DNA of 64,000 bases from JAAXGI01 sp965206975 (lineage in GTDB: Bacteria > Gemmatimonadota > Gemmatimonadetes > Longimicrobiales > Gaopeijiaceae), in NCBI GenBank assembly GCA_965206975.1, contig OZ242253.1:3162001-3226000 (forward strand). The letters are read 5' to 3'. A model generated the notes under the pieces. That model did not search any database and was not told the DNA's origin. It was given only the letters and a program-made list of their open reading frames with translations. The position numbers and the translations under genes were made by a program. This document shows positions 1-10,000 of this stretch, in pieces (position 1 is the stretch's first letter; the number at the start of each line of letters is the position of its first letter).

Positions 1-136
1 GCCGCCGGATCCCGAGGATGACGAGGCTCCCCGTCCCGCCCGCCCGCTCGACGATCTCTTTCGCCATGCGCGCGAGGATGCGCTCGACATCGTTCTCGTC
101 GAGGAGCGTTACGCTCTGTAGGTCTGGTGTCGACAT
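1..136 (-). CDS. pyrR: PyrR, bifunctional pyrimidine operon regulator / uracil phosphoribosyltransferase (5' part only)
   Basis: The reading frame starts at the ATG at 136 and runs off the window. The 45 visible residues include LLDENDVERILARMAKEIVE and then LVILGIRR. This is the typical PyrR N-terminus: a short leader, the helix before the PRTase fold, and the first beta strand ending in GIR. In the family, PyrR binds pyr mRNA when UMP is high and attenuates the operon; many homologues retain weak uracil phosphoribosyltransferase activity. The PRPP-binding part lies outside the window. The recognition rests on a short but distinctive stretch. The gene is divergent from the antiporter gene that follows. 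Confidence 0.8.
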   Translation of the reverse strand, partial: MSTPDLQSVTLLDENDVERILARMAKEIVERAGGTGSLVILGIRR

Positions 137-354
137 GAATATCCGGGGCCGCGGGTGAGAAGGCGGCGAAAGCTAGAACGGGCGTCGAACGGGTGTCAAC
201 GGAACACCCGCTCCCCCCTGCCCCGCTCCCTTGACATCGCTCCCGCACAGGCGGCCTAATGTCTCCCGGACGCTGGCGCGCGATGCGCCGCCGTCCTGGC
301 CGCGGGCGCCTCGGAGGCGAGCCCGCGCGCCGCGGCCCCGAAGGCACCCTGCTT

Positions 355-2352
355 ATGCGACATCCGCCTGGAAGAAGGCTCACCCGGTCGGCAGCGGTCG
401 TCCTCTCGATCGCCCTCGGCGGCGCTCCATTCGTCGCGGCCCAGCGGTGCCTCGCGCAGGGAATCGAGGATCTCCCGAGCGTGATCGTCGGGGGGGCGCC
501 CTTCGAGGCGACCGTCGCCGGTCCCGTGGGAGCCTCGACCCTCTACCGCGTTGAGAGCGCAGGGGGGCGGATCCTTGCGCGGGGAGAGCTCGAGGCCGGG
601 GGGCGGGACACGCTCTCGGCGCTCCAGATCGACCGCCGAAGCGAACTCCCCCTCCGCGCCGTCTTCGAGGAGGAAGTCCTGGAGGCGAGTGCCTCCTTCG
701 TTCCCGGGTGGTACTCGCTCCTCCCGCCGCTCCTCGCAATCGGGCTCGCCCTCGTCTTCCGCGAGGTCCTGATCTCCCTCTTCGCGGGCGTCTGGCTCGG
801 AGCGCTCGCGATCACCGGGTTCAATCCGGTGACGGCGGTCTGGCGGGTCGTCGATACCTTCGCCGTACCCGCGATCGGGGACACGGGCGGCCAGACGCAG
901 ATCGTCGTCTTCTCCCTCCTCCTCGGCGGGATGGTGGGGATCGTGACCCGGAATGGCGGAACCCGCGGGGTTGTACAGGCCGTGGTCCAGTGGGCGACGG
1001 ACAGCCGGCGCGGAAAGCTCGTGACGTGGGCCGCGGGGCTCCTGGTGTTCTTCGACGACTACGCGAATACGCTGATCGTGGGGAACACGATGCGCCCCGT
1101 CACGGACCGCCTCAGGATCTCGAGGGAGAAGCTCGCCTACCTCGTGGACGCCACCGCAGCCCCGGTGGCCGCGATCGTCCCGGTCTCGACGTGGGTCGGC
1201 TACGAGATCTCCCTCATCGGGGACGGGCTCAGGATCGCCGCGGAGCAGCCGGGGACCACGCCGGAGCTCGCGGCCTCCCTCGCCGCCGCCTCGCCCCTCA
1301 CAGTGTTCATCGAGACGATCCCGTACCGCTTCTATCCGCTCCTCGCGCTCTATCTCGTCTTCCTCACCTCGTGGATGAACCGCGACTACGGCCCGATGGC
1401 GAAGGCCGAGGCGCGCGCGGCCTCCGGCGGCGGACTCCACCGCCCCGGGGCGCTCCTCGCCACGGACACCTCGGGGGTGGCGCTCGAGCCGCCGCCCGGC
1501 ACGCCGGAGCGGTGGTGGAACGCCGCCCTCCCCGTCCTCACCGTCGTCGGGATCACCCTGATCGGCCTCTACGTGACGGGGAGAGCGGCTGCGGGTCCCG
1601 GTTCATCGCTCATTGCGGTCTTCGGCGAGGCGGACCCCTTCGCAACGCTCATGTGGGGCTCGCTCGCCGGCTGCATCGTCGCCTCCGGCCTCTCCGTCGG
1701 TCAGGGCGCCCTCTCGCTCAGGGACACGATGGAGGCGCTCCTGGCGGGGATGCGCTCGATGCTCGTCGCCGTGGTCATCCTCGTCCTCGCGTGGTCGCTT
1801 GGATCCGTCACGGAGCTCCTTCAGACGGCGCACTACCTCGCGGGGGTGCTGAGCGAGGCGCTCCCCCTGGGTCTCCTTCCGGCGCTCGTCTTCCTCACCG
1901 CCGCCGCGATCTCCTTCGCGACGGGGACCTCGTGGGGGACGATGGCGATCCTCTTCCCGATCGTGATCCCGCTCTCCGTGAGCCTCGGCGGGGGCGCGGA
2001 CTTCGGGGCCGGCGGCTACTCGATCGTCTCCGGCACGATCTCATCCGTCCTTGCGGGTGCGATCTTCGGGGATCACTGCTCGCCCATCTCGGACACCACG
2101 GTCCTCTCCTCGATGGCCACCTCGTGCGACCACATGGATCACGTCCGGACCCAGCTCCCGTACGCGTTGGCGGTGGGGGTCGTCTCGGTCGTGCTCGGAG
2201 ACCTCGGGACGGCATACGGCCTGCCCGCGTGGGTCGCGCTCGGAGGCGGGGGGCTCGTGCTCTACCTCCTCCTACGGCGCTACGGCGTCGGGGTCGGGGA
2301 GGCGGTCGCCGCCGGGGCCGGAGCGCCGCTCCCGGAAGAAGCCCCGGAGTAG
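355..2352 (+). CDS. NhaC-type Na+/H+ antiporter with N-terminal extracytoplasmic domain
   Basis: A predicted inner-membrane sodium/proton antiporter of the NhaC/arginine-ornithine antiporter superfamily. The C-terminal ~550 residues are a multi-spanning transporter with family-like stretches such as FFDDYANTLIVGNTMRP and IFGDHCSPISDTTVLSS. The first ~110 residues differ from standard NhaC: an Ala/Leu signal-like segment ending near VAAQRCLAQG, then a soluble beta-rich stretch before the first transmembrane helix. The frame is open from 259, but I chose the ATG at 355 because it gives a clean signal sequence (MRHPPGRRLTRSAAVVLS). The 3' end overlaps the convergent tadA gene by 81 bases. Substrate ions are inferred from the family only. 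Confidence 0.85.
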   Translation: MRHPPGRRLTRSAAVVLSIALGGAPFVAAQRCLAQGIEDLPSVIVGGAPFEATVAGPVGASTLYRVESAGGRILARGELEAGGRDTLSALQIDRRSELPLRAVFEEEVLEASASFVPGWYSLLPPLLAIGLALVFREVLISLFAGVWLGALAITGFNPVTAVWRVVDTFAVPAIGDTGGQTQIVVFSLLLGGMVGIVTRNGGTRGVVQAVVQWATDSRRGKLVTWAAGLLVFFDDYANTLIVGNTMRPVTDRLRISREKLAYLVDATAAPVAAIVPVSTWVGYEISLIGDGLRIAAEQPGTTPELAASLAAASPLTVFIETIPYRFYPLLALYLVFLTSWMNRDYGPMAKAEARAASGGGLHRPGALLATDTSGVALEPPPGTPERWWNAALPVLTVVGITLIGLYVTGRAAAGPGSSLIAVFGEADPFATLMWGSLAGCIVASGLSVGQGALSLRDTMEALLAGMRSMLVAVVILVLAWSLGSVTELLQTAHYLAGVLSEALPLGLLPALVFLTAAAISFATGTSWGTMAILFPIVIPLSVSLGGGADFGAGGYSIVSGTISSVLAGAIFGDHCSPISDTTVLSSMATSCDHMDHVRTQLPYALAVGVVSVVLGDLGTAYGLPAWVALGGGGLVLYLLLRRYGVGVGEAVAAGAGAPLPEEAPE

Positions 2353-2868
2353 GGCCGCGGAGGCCTCTTCGAGCACACCCCTCGTGACCCGCACGCGGTG
2401 GTTGAGGCGGGGATCCTGCACGAGGTTGCCGAGGCTGCCGGCCATCCCCCCTTTCGGGTCGCTCGCGCCGTAGACGAGGCGCGGGACGCGGGCGAGGACG
2501 AGGGCGCCCGCACACTGCGCGCACGGCTCGAGCGTCGTGTAGAGGATCGTATCCTCGAGTCGCCAGTCGCCGAGCCTCCTCGCGCCCCGTCGAATCGCCA
2601 CGACCTCGGCGTGGGCCGTCGGATCGGATTCGAGGACCCGCACGTTGAACCCCTCGGCGAGAACCACGCCGTCCTTGACGAGGACCGCCCCGACCGGAAC
2701 CTCGCCCTCGCCGAGCGCCTCACGAGCGCGCTCGAGCGCACGGGCCATCCAGCGTGCATCCTCCCGCCGCGGCGGCTCGAACTCCGGGGCGGGTTGCCCG
2801 GACGCGGACCCGGGCATCACCCCGGCCCGCCGCCCGGCGGGCATGGCGGGCCCCCGAGGCTTCGGCAT
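2272..2868 (-). CDS. tadA: tRNA-specific adenosine deaminase TadA
   Basis: Predicted to deaminate A34 to inosine in tRNA-Arg(ACG). The zinc-site signatures are intact: PTAHAEVVAIRRG (His ligand plus proton-shuttling Glu) and TLEPCAQCAGALVLARV (two Cys ligands). The usual substrate-loop region GASDPKGGMAGS follows. At 198 residues it is longer than typical TadA (~150-170). The first ~35 residues are low-complexity, so the true start may lie further in. It is the last gene of a minus-strand run ispG-gltX-tadA, with 55 bases after gltX. Its C-terminal codons run antisense to the end of the antiporter gene. Confidence 0.9.
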   Translation of the reverse strand: MPKPRGPAMPAGRRAGVMPGSASGQPAPEFEPPRREDARWMARALERAREALGEGEVPVGAVLVKDGVVLAEGFNVRVLESDPTAHAEVVAIRRGARRLGDWRLEDTILYTTLEPCAQCAGALVLARVPRLVYGASDPKGGMAGSLGNLVQDPRLNHRVRVTRGVLEEASAALLRGFFRERRSGPGGDRLPDPDAVAP

Positions 2869-2923
2869 CCCCGGGAAGGAAGCTCGCTTCCGCCCCGATC
2901 GTCGCGGCCGGGCACGGGAGCGG

Positions 2924-4360
2924 TCAGCTCTCCCCCAACCGCGCCACCGCCACCCCGATGCGCGCGAGGGCGAGCTCCCGCCCGAGGAAGCGGAGGACTT
3001 CGAAGATGCCCGGGCTCACGGCCTCGCCCGTCACGGCGACCCGGAGCGGGTGGATCAGCCTTCCCGCACCGAGGCCCCGTTCGGCCGCGAGCGCCCGGAG
3101 CGCGGCCTCGAGCGCCTCCTCCTCCCACGGGACGCCCGAGAGCCGGTCCTTGAGCCCGGAGAGGAGATCCCGCGTGCCGGCGGGGTCCTTCTCCCAGTGC
3201 TTCCGCGCCGCCGCCGGATCGACCTCCACGTCGGGGAGGAGGAAGACGCGCATGTAGCGGGCGATGTCGGCGGGTGTGCGGGCGCGCGCCTTCAGGAGGT
3301 CGAGGAGCCCGAAGAACCACGCGGGATCCTCCCCGAGCCGCCTCTCCCCCTCGGCACGGAGGGGACCGAGTTCCGGAAGCACGCGCTCGGCCAACGCCTC
3401 GTGGGGGAGGCGGGAGAGGTGCTGGCCGCTCAGCCAGGCGAGCTTCTTCACGTCGAAGACCGCGCTCTTCCTGAGCACGCGGTCGAGGGAGAAGCGGTCG
3501 ACGAGCTCCGCCCGGCTCATCACCTCCTCGTCCGTGCCCGGGGACCATCCGAGGAGGGCGAGGAAGTTCGCCATGGCCTCGGGCAGGATCCCCTCCGCCT
3601 CGTAGTCGCCGATCGCCGTGGCCCCGTGCCGCTTGGAGAGCCGCTTCCCGTCGGGCCCGAGGGTCATCGGGACGTGTCCGAAACGCGGCACGTCCCTCCC
3701 GAGCGCCTGGAGGAGGAGGATCTGCTTCGGCGTGTTCGAGATGTGGTCGTCCCCGCGGATCACGTGCGTGATCCGCATCTCCGCGTCGTCGGAGGCAACC
3801 GCCAGGTTGTACGTCGGTGTCCCGTCGGAGCGGAGGATCACGAGATCCTCGATGTCCTCGTTTCGAAATCCCCTCGGCCCGTGCACGAGGTCGTCCCAGG
3901 AGGTTGCCCCGGGGGGCACGCGGAAGCGAATCGCGTGCGGGTCGCCTCGAGACGCCCTGCGACCGGCCTCTCCCACCTCCAGGGCGTCCGCCCGAAGCCG
4001 GGGGTAGCGAAGCGCCTCCCCCGGACGGGACTCGCGCACGGCGCGAAGCTCCTCGGGGGGGACGAAGTCCCGGTATGCGAGTCCACGGGCAAGGAGCGCG
4101 TCGGCATCCACGCGGTGACGCTCGAGCCCCTCGCTCTGGAAGTAGGGGCCTTCATCCCAGTCGAGCCCGAGCCATGCCATGCCTTCGAGGATCCCCCCCA
4201 CCATCGCCTCGGAGGAGCGCTCCCGGTCCGTGTCCTCGATCCGGAGGACGAACGTCCCTCCCGCCCCCCTCGCGAAGAGCCAGTTGAAGAGCGCGGTACG
4301 CGCCACGCCGACGTGGAGGTGCCCGGTGGGCGAGGGGGCGAAGCGGACGCGTGGTGGCAT
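2924..4360 (-). CDS. gltX: glutamate--tRNA ligase
   Basis: A class I aminoacyl-tRNA synthetase charging tRNA-Glu. It is full length (478 aa). The HIGH-type motif lies in RFAPSPTGHLHVGVARTALF near the N-terminus, and the KMSKS-type motif in GKRLSKRHGATAIGDYE. The family's LRIEDTDRERS segment and a C-terminal helical anticodon-binding region are also present. It begins 18 bases after ispG ends, so the two are probably co-transcribed. Nothing in the protein distinguishes a discriminating from a non-discriminating enzyme by eye; no gatCAB genes lie in the window. Confidence 0.95.
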   Translation of the reverse strand: MPPRVRFAPSPTGHLHVGVARTALFNWLFARGAGGTFVLRIEDTDRERSSEAMVGGILEGMAWLGLDWDEGPYFQSEGLERHRVDADALLARGLAYRDFVPPEELRAVRESRPGEALRYPRLRADALEVGEAGRRASRGDPHAIRFRVPPGATSWDDLVHGPRGFRNEDIEDLVILRSDGTPTYNLAVASDDAEMRITHVIRGDDHISNTPKQILLLQALGRDVPRFGHVPMTLGPDGKRLSKRHGATAIGDYEAEGILPEAMANFLALLGWSPGTDEEVMSRAELVDRFSLDRVLRKSAVFDVKKLAWLSGQHLSRLPHEALAERVLPELGPLRAEGERRLGEDPAWFFGLLDLLKARARTPADIARYMRVFLLPDVEVDPAAARKHWEKDPAGTRDLLSGLKDRLSGVPWEEEALEAALRALAAERGLGAGRLIHPLRVAVTGEAVSPGIFEVLRFLGRELALARIGVAVARLGES

Positions 4361-4378
4361 GACGGGAAGGGGGTTCCC

Positions 4379-5629
4379 TCAGGCGCGGAGGCTCGCCCCG
4401 CCGGCTCGCCCCTCCCCACCGCCGTAGCACCGCTCGATGTAGTGGAGGAGAATCGACTTGAACTCCTCGACGAGTCCCTCCCCCTTGAGCGTCGTATAGT
4501 GCTCCCCATCCACGTATACCGGCGCCTTCGGCTCCTCGAAGGTCCCGGGGAGCGAGATCCCCAGGTTCGCGTGCTTGGACTCGCCGGGCCCGTTGACCAC
4601 GCACCCCATGACGGCGACCTGGAGCTCCTCGACGCCGGGGTAGTCGTTCTTCCAGGCGGGCATCCGCTCCCGGATGTGCCCCTGGATCTCCTCGGCCATC
4701 TCTTGGAAGTAGGTGGAGGTCGTCCGGCCGCACCCGGGGCACGAGATTACCTGTGGTTCGAAGCTTCGGATCTGGAGGGACTGAAGGATCTGCTGTGCGA
4801 CCCGCACCTCCTCCGTCCGGTCACCTCCCGGCCGGGGGGTGAGGGAGACCCGGATCGTGTCGCCGATCCCCTCGATGAGGAGGACGGAGAGTCCGGCAGC
4901 GGTGGCAACGATCCCCTTCGCCCCCATCCCGGCCTCGGTGAGACCGAGGTGGAGGGGGTATGCCGAGAGGGGGGAGAGCTGGCGGTAGACGGCGATCAGC
5001 TCCGGCACGTCCGAGACCTTGGCCGAGAGGATGATCCGGTTCGAGGGGAGACCGGTCGCCTCCGCCAGCTCCGCGGAGCGCAGCGCGCTCTCCACGATCG
5101 CGTCGCGGAGGACGGAGCTCGCATCCGCCGGCGCCTCCCGGCGGGCGTTCTCATCCATCAGGCGGGTGAGCAGCTGCTGGTCCAGCGAGCCCCAGTTCAC
5201 CCCGATCCGAACCGGCTTCCCGTGATCGAGCGCGATCCGGATGATCGCCTGGAAGTTCTCGTCCCGGCGCTTGGAACCGACGTTCCCGGGGTTGATCCGG
5301 TACTTGGCGAGCGCCGAGGCGCACTCGGGATAGCGGTCGAGGAGGAGGTGCCCGTTGTAGTGGAAGTCGCCGACGATCGGCACGTCGATCCCCTCGTCAG
5401 CGAGGCGGGCGACGATCCCGGGGAGGGCGCGGGCCGCGGCGTCGTGATTCACCGTGACCCGGACGAGCTCGCTCCCCGCCCGGGCGAGGTCGGCGACCTG
5501 GGAGACGGTGGCGGGCACGTCCGCCGTGTCGGTGTTCGTCATGGACTGGACCACGACCGGGCTGTCGCCACCGATCCTGACCCCACCGATGTCGACCTCA
5601 GTCGTCTTCCTGCGGTCCCATATGCTCAT
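4379..5629 (-). CDS. ispG: 4-hydroxy-3-methylbut-2-en-1-yl diphosphate synthase IspG (GcpE)
   Basis: A [4Fe-4S] enzyme converting MEcPP to HMBPP in the non-mevalonate (MEP) isoprenoid pathway. The chosen ATG at 5629 begins MSIWDRRKTTEVDIGGVRIG, followed by the family signature SPVVVQSMTNTDTADV. The cluster cysteines are visible in ISCPGCGRTTSTYFQ and VMGCVVNGPGESKHANLG. The resulting length (416 aa) suits bacterial IspG. The frame stays open ~200 bases upstream, but that extension is low-complexity and unlike the family. It heads the ispG-gltX-tadA run. The divergent lipoprotein gene starts about 210 bases away, so both promoters lie in 5630-5838. Confidence 0.93.
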   Translation of the reverse strand: MSIWDRRKTTEVDIGGVRIGGDSPVVVQSMTNTDTADVPATVSQVADLARAGSELVRVTVNHDAAARALPGIVARLADEGIDVPIVGDFHYNGHLLLDRYPECASALAKYRINPGNVGSKRRDENFQAIIRIALDHGKPVRIGVNWGSLDQQLLTRLMDENARREAPADASSVLRDAIVESALRSAELAEATGLPSNRIILSAKVSDVPELIAVYRQLSPLSAYPLHLGLTEAGMGAKGIVATAAGLSVLLIEGIGDTIRVSLTPRPGGDRTEEVRVAQQILQSLQIRSFEPQVISCPGCGRTTSTYFQEMAEEIQGHIRERMPAWKNDYPGVEELQVAVMGCVVNGPGESKHANLGISLPGTFEEPKAPVYVDGEHYTTLKGEGLVEEFKSILLHYIERCYGGGEGRAGGASLRA

Positions 5630-5838
5630 AGGGCTCCCGTGCCTTCCCTGAAGGCCGCGGCGGCCGGCCGCGGCGGAGCCGGTCTCGTGGCCGAAGCCGC
5701 AATCTACGAAGTGTGCATGGGGGCTCCAAGACGAGGCCGGGCCCGGCGGCCCAGGGCAGCCGCCCGGGCCGGCGCCTCCCCCCCTCCCTCGTCCCCGGCA
5801 CTGTTCCCCACGGATACACGGGACCATAACTTGTGCGC

Positions 5839-6357
5839 ATGAACCAGCGTCACCTTCTCACTCGGGCACTCGGCGGGGTGGCGGTGGCCGCCTTCCTGGC
5901 AGGGAGTCTGTCGGGCTGCGGCGACGGGCCGCCCACCCAGGAGTTCTACGTCGAACCCTCGATACCCGAGAACCCGATCGCTCAGACGCAGGCGGCGGCG
6001 GTTGAGGTCGCCGACCGCGAAGCGCTCCCCCCGACGAGCCCGATACTTCCCGTCGGCACGCCCGCGGTATCGGGCGAAGTCAGCGTGACGCCCGCGGGCG
6101 AAGAACTGGAGATCGAGATCCGGGTGGCGGGGCTCGCGGAGGCGGTGGAGTACGCCGCGCACGTCCACCGGGGGGTCTGCGCCGAGGGCGGCCCCGTTGC
6201 GGCCGCGCTGAGCTCGGTCGAAGCCCAGGCGGACGGAAGTGGGGTCAGCCACACGGCCGTTCCGACCGCCTCGCTGCCGGCGACGGATCCACTCTTCGTC
6301 CAGATCCACGGCGCGACCGGCGCTCCCGTCGCATGCGGGGACCTGATAGAGCCGTAG
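5839..6357 (+). CDS. putative lipoprotein with CHRD-like domain
   Basis: A 172-residue predicted exported lipoprotein. The N-terminus (MNQRHLLTRALGG, then a hydrophobic run) ends in a lipobox LSGC, consistent with signal peptidase II cleavage and lipidation. The mature part has an acidic linker and a C-terminal domain with EYAAHVHRGVCAEGG and FVQIHGATGAPVACGDL. That pattern resembles CHRD / Cu-Zn SOD-like beta-sandwich domains of secreted proteins. Function is unknown. A GTG two codons upstream is an alternative start; the ATG was preferred. It stands alone, divergent from ispG. Confidence 0.65.
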   Translation: MNQRHLLTRALGGVAVAAFLAGSLSGCGDGPPTQEFYVEPSIPENPIAQTQAAAVEVADREALPPTSPILPVGTPAVSGEVSVTPAGEELEIEIRVAGLAEAVEYAAHVHRGVCAEGGPVAAALSSVEAQADGSGVSHTAVPTASLPATDPLFVQIHGATGAPVACGDLIEP

Positions 6358-7033
6358 GGATCCCGCCTCGCCGGGGGATCGCCGTTCACGCCTGCGTCGA
6401 CTCAGGGCGGAGTTCGCGGGCGTACTGCCAGCGGCGCGGGCTGACGCGGGAGGCAAGGTGGTCTCCCGTACCTTGTGGTCCATGTCGCGATCGCCTAGCC
6501 AGCGGCCGACGGGGTCCGGTGGGTCGCCCGATTGCCACGGTTCATGCGACGCCTCACAGACCAGCGGCCAGATTTTGACATTTTCCGGGTACATCGGGCG
6601 AAGTCGAGAGCGGACGTACGTCGCAGAAGGTATGGAAGGGCTCGACCCCTGCCGGCTGACCGCGCGTTAGGCCCCGGCGAGCGGAGGTGCCGGACGCGAT
6701 TCGCACTTCCCGCTAGGAAAGCGCGCCTTTCCGCGGGGCCCGAGTTCGCCCCTCTTACTTCCGGGCGTCCTGTGTTGGCCACGTGGCAGCGCAACTCGCG
6801 AGATCCGCCAGTCCCGCGGAGTTCGAGCGTAGTTCGACAGACGGTTGCACTGCTTGTTTACGTCACGTAGTCTAACGCGCCTTGCCCGGCGGGCGGACCG
6901 ACTTCGCCAACGGCGAGGCAATGGACAAGTGGCTGGTCGGCATGGCTAGCGTCTCGGGGAGCCCGGAGAATCCTAGCGAGGAGAAGGCCCGCGCGGCGGC
7001 AGTTCTGGACGGACGGATCGCGCGCTCGAACGC
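6358..7033. other. intergenic region ahead of the defence island
   Basis: 676 bases without a convincing gene. The only recognisable content is the orphan IS1111-type left end at 6631-6691. The AT-richer stretch around 6840-6875 is a plausible promoter area for the downstream two-gene system, but I could not define -35/-10 boxes with confidence. Confidence 0.5.
6631..6691 (+). repeat. orphan left end of an IS1111/IS110-type element
   Basis: This ~60-base block matches the left end of the IS1111-type element at 41638-41699. Shared words in the same order are TATGGAAGGG, CCCCTGCCGG, GTTAG and GAGCGGAGGTGCC, with a few substitutions and small gaps between. In the intact copy this block includes the subterminal inverted repeat and leads into the transposase gene. 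Here no transposase or right-end repeat follows before the gene at 7034. It is best read as a remnant of a lost or recombined insertion bordering the defence island. Confidence 0.65.
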
Positions 7034-10000
7034 ATGAAGACAGCCAAGACCTTCCTCGACGGTTTCTTTTCCGCACGCGACCTGTCCCTGCCAAACGGAC
7101 AGCCACTTTACCGGTATCGTATCACCCCCGAAGAGTTCGCCGACCTTGAGCGAGTGCTTGAGTGGGAACTCCGCCAGAAGCATTTCGGGCATGGTCACAT
7201 CTCGTTGGACGCGGCAAAGGCGTTCTGCCTTTGGGCATCGGAGTGGTGGCACCGAAACTATGACGGCGGGCGATGGAAATGGGAACCGCTGGTCTCGGCG
7301 ATCGGAATGCCCGAATTCGCCCCTTCCGGCGGTCAATACCACATCCTTCGCGATCTGGTAACTCGCGGACTCCGCGCGTGGCGTCGCACGATTTACAGAT
7401 TTGGCCCGTCCAGAGGTTTCTTGGCAACGATCGCGTGCGAAGGCGGCCTTCCGCTGAAGCTCATCCTGCGAGAAGGTACGCATCTACGCCGTTACCTTAA
7501 GGGCGTCCTGGAGGAGTTCCGTCTGCTCGGCGCGACCGGCATACCTCCGCGCGATCTGGCTTCACGGCTCCGGAACCAGCTCCCGAGAGCGTGGCGGCGC
7601 GATGTCGTCTACGAGCTGGCGGGCGAGTTGATTCAGGCCATCTGGCGGCTCAGGGCGGAACTCTCCAATGGCGACACGCCCATCCAAGAACTGGACGGCA
7701 AGCGGCCCGGTTGGCGCGATGAACTTCCCCTCACGGTTAGTGATGAAGTAGCAACGATCCTTCTCAATGGTTTGCTCGTCGAGGCCATTGAAGTCGCCCG
7801 CCGCGCACGCAGCTCCATCCGATGGAACTTGTACCTAGCCCCGGTTGCCGACGGTGAATGGGAATTGCGGGGATCGTTCGACCTGCCAGCGACAATTAGT
7901 CGTGAGGCCCTCCAGGCTCTCTTTGGCTTCGAATCGCTCGACCGGGTACCGCCTCGCTTTCACCTAGGCGTAAAGACCGAGAAGCAAGCGTTCCGCGGCT
8001 TGGCCCAGGCGACGGAAGAGCTCATCAATGGCGGGGGTCGGTTCCGGCTGGAACTGCTTCCATCCGCTCACACGCGTCAGACCGAGGATCTGACGGGCCC
8101 CCGCAAACTCATCGCGCGCACCTACGATGCGGAGTATGCCACGGATCAGTTCCCCGGGGCACCGGGGTTGGGACAGCTCGCTTGGGTATTCGCACCCATG
8201 GACCCAGCAGGCCCGCCGCGCACGACCTGCCGGCTCGTCGGCCAGAGTACGGTAAGAGTTAAGGATGCCTGGGCACTCCTTGCCGTGGAGGCCGGAACGT
8301 CCGTCGCGAGCGACGAAGGATCGCTGGAACCCACCGGATCTGTCCGAAACGCTGGCTCATGGCGGGTCTATCGAATACGGGGCAAGGCCACCATCGCCGA
8401 GGAGGACGGCTCGCGCGCGATCGTGGAGACGAACGCTTCAGCCGGTGACCACGACATCGAGTATTTCTTGACCCGTCCCACAACGTGGTTCGGGGGCGAC
8501 GCCAAGATCGTGTTCCTCGGAGGACCCGCGGTTCAACGACGCCGGGACGGAGAATTCGTGGAGCGAGTTCCGGAGCGGGACCTCGAGTGGAGGCCAGATA
8601 TACCCGGCGGTCGCTGGGGGGCGTACTCGTGCGCCGCAGTGGCTTCCGGCGCCATCCGAGGTGAGGGTCGACTGAGGCACGTCACGAACAACATCGTCCG
8701 CCATTCGATATCGATCTGCGTACTGCCGGGCGAAGCCGATATCGAGATTCGCCCCTCTTCCGACCCCACCACCGGGGAAATCCGGTTCAGCCGGTTCGGC
8801 GGCATAGTGGCCAATGTCCAACCCACGCCGGGGCTTCGTGCCACCGGCTACCCCGAACCCGACGGCTTCCGTCTGCTGTTGCGCGCCTCCGGGGATCCGC
8901 CGCGCGAAGTGCCGATTGTAGTGGATTGGCCCGAGGGAGGCAGGATGACCCCGGCACTGCCTTTCCCGGCCCGCCGCGCCGGATTCGCTGCGCCGGATGG
9001 TCGCCGACTACGCATCGGTGCCCGCGTGGCCGAGGGATCTTTGCCGGGCGTCCAAGCGGAAGTCGTCACGCCGGGTCACGCCGATTACGTCCTTAGGGGC
9101 GAAGGCCCGGGATCACGGGGAGGGACAGACGGCGCCACGGGGCACCAAGATCTCTTCGTTCACGAGATTCCGGCGGTGAGGTACGGGCATCACCTCCTAG
9201 ACCTCGGGCAGGTGGACCGGGAAGTGTCGGAGCGGCTAGAGCTCGCCGACCGCCTCGACGCTACGGTCAGGCTGCGGATTGCCGATCGAGGATCGGGAGC
9301 CACCCTCCCAGGGGCAGACATTTTCGTAAGCCGTTTCGATCTCGGGTTTCGACGCGCCGGAAACGAATCCATACCGCTCTTTACGCTCGACGAGCGCAGC
9401 TTGGAGCACGTCTCGCGCGACGACGTGACTTCGCTGGTAGTGGAATTGCTCCCACTCCTAGAGCCAGACCAAAGCCCCGTCCCTCTACGCCCCTGTTCGG
9501 AGGGCACGTGGACACTGCCCCCGGAGCCTCTGGCACCCGGACCCTACTTCATTTGCGGCCGACAAGGCGACCAACAGCGCGTCCGCCCCCTGCCCTTGCA
9601 TCTTCCGCAGCCGCAGACCCGTTCCGGGCACCCATCTAGAGATCCAACCACGGTGGCCGAAGCGTACACGGCAGCGTTCGCCGAGAATCACGCGTTCGAA
9701 GACAGGCTGTTCCGGTCCGTGGCCGGCGCACTGGTCTCGGATCCAGGCCACGAAGATTGGCCGCTGGTTTTCGGTTATCTCGGCTTGGAGTCTTTCCTAC
9801 CGATGGTGTTTCCGTTGCTCCGATCCCTAGTTCGTGACCCTGTTGCCTGCGCGATGGCCACGGCCCGTGCCGGAGAAGCGGATTTCTCGTTCCTCTGGGA
9901 GCGGATGGAGATCTTTCCGTTCGCGTGGTGGCAGCTGCCACTACCTAGCTGGGAGCGCGCATACTTGGCGTATGCGGAGCACTGTTCGAAGGAGTTGCAG

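Noticed and set aside
5645..5680. GC-rich palindromic stretch upstream of ispG considered as a terminator.
   Set aside because: It lies between two divergent starts, has no T-run, and is within range of chance palindromes in such GC-rich DNA.
2645..5842. A very long plus-strand open frame (over 1,000 codons) opposite tadA, gltX and ispG.
   Set aside because: It is the antisense shadow of three clearly conserved minus-strand genes; its translation has no family motifs and reflects high GC at third positions.
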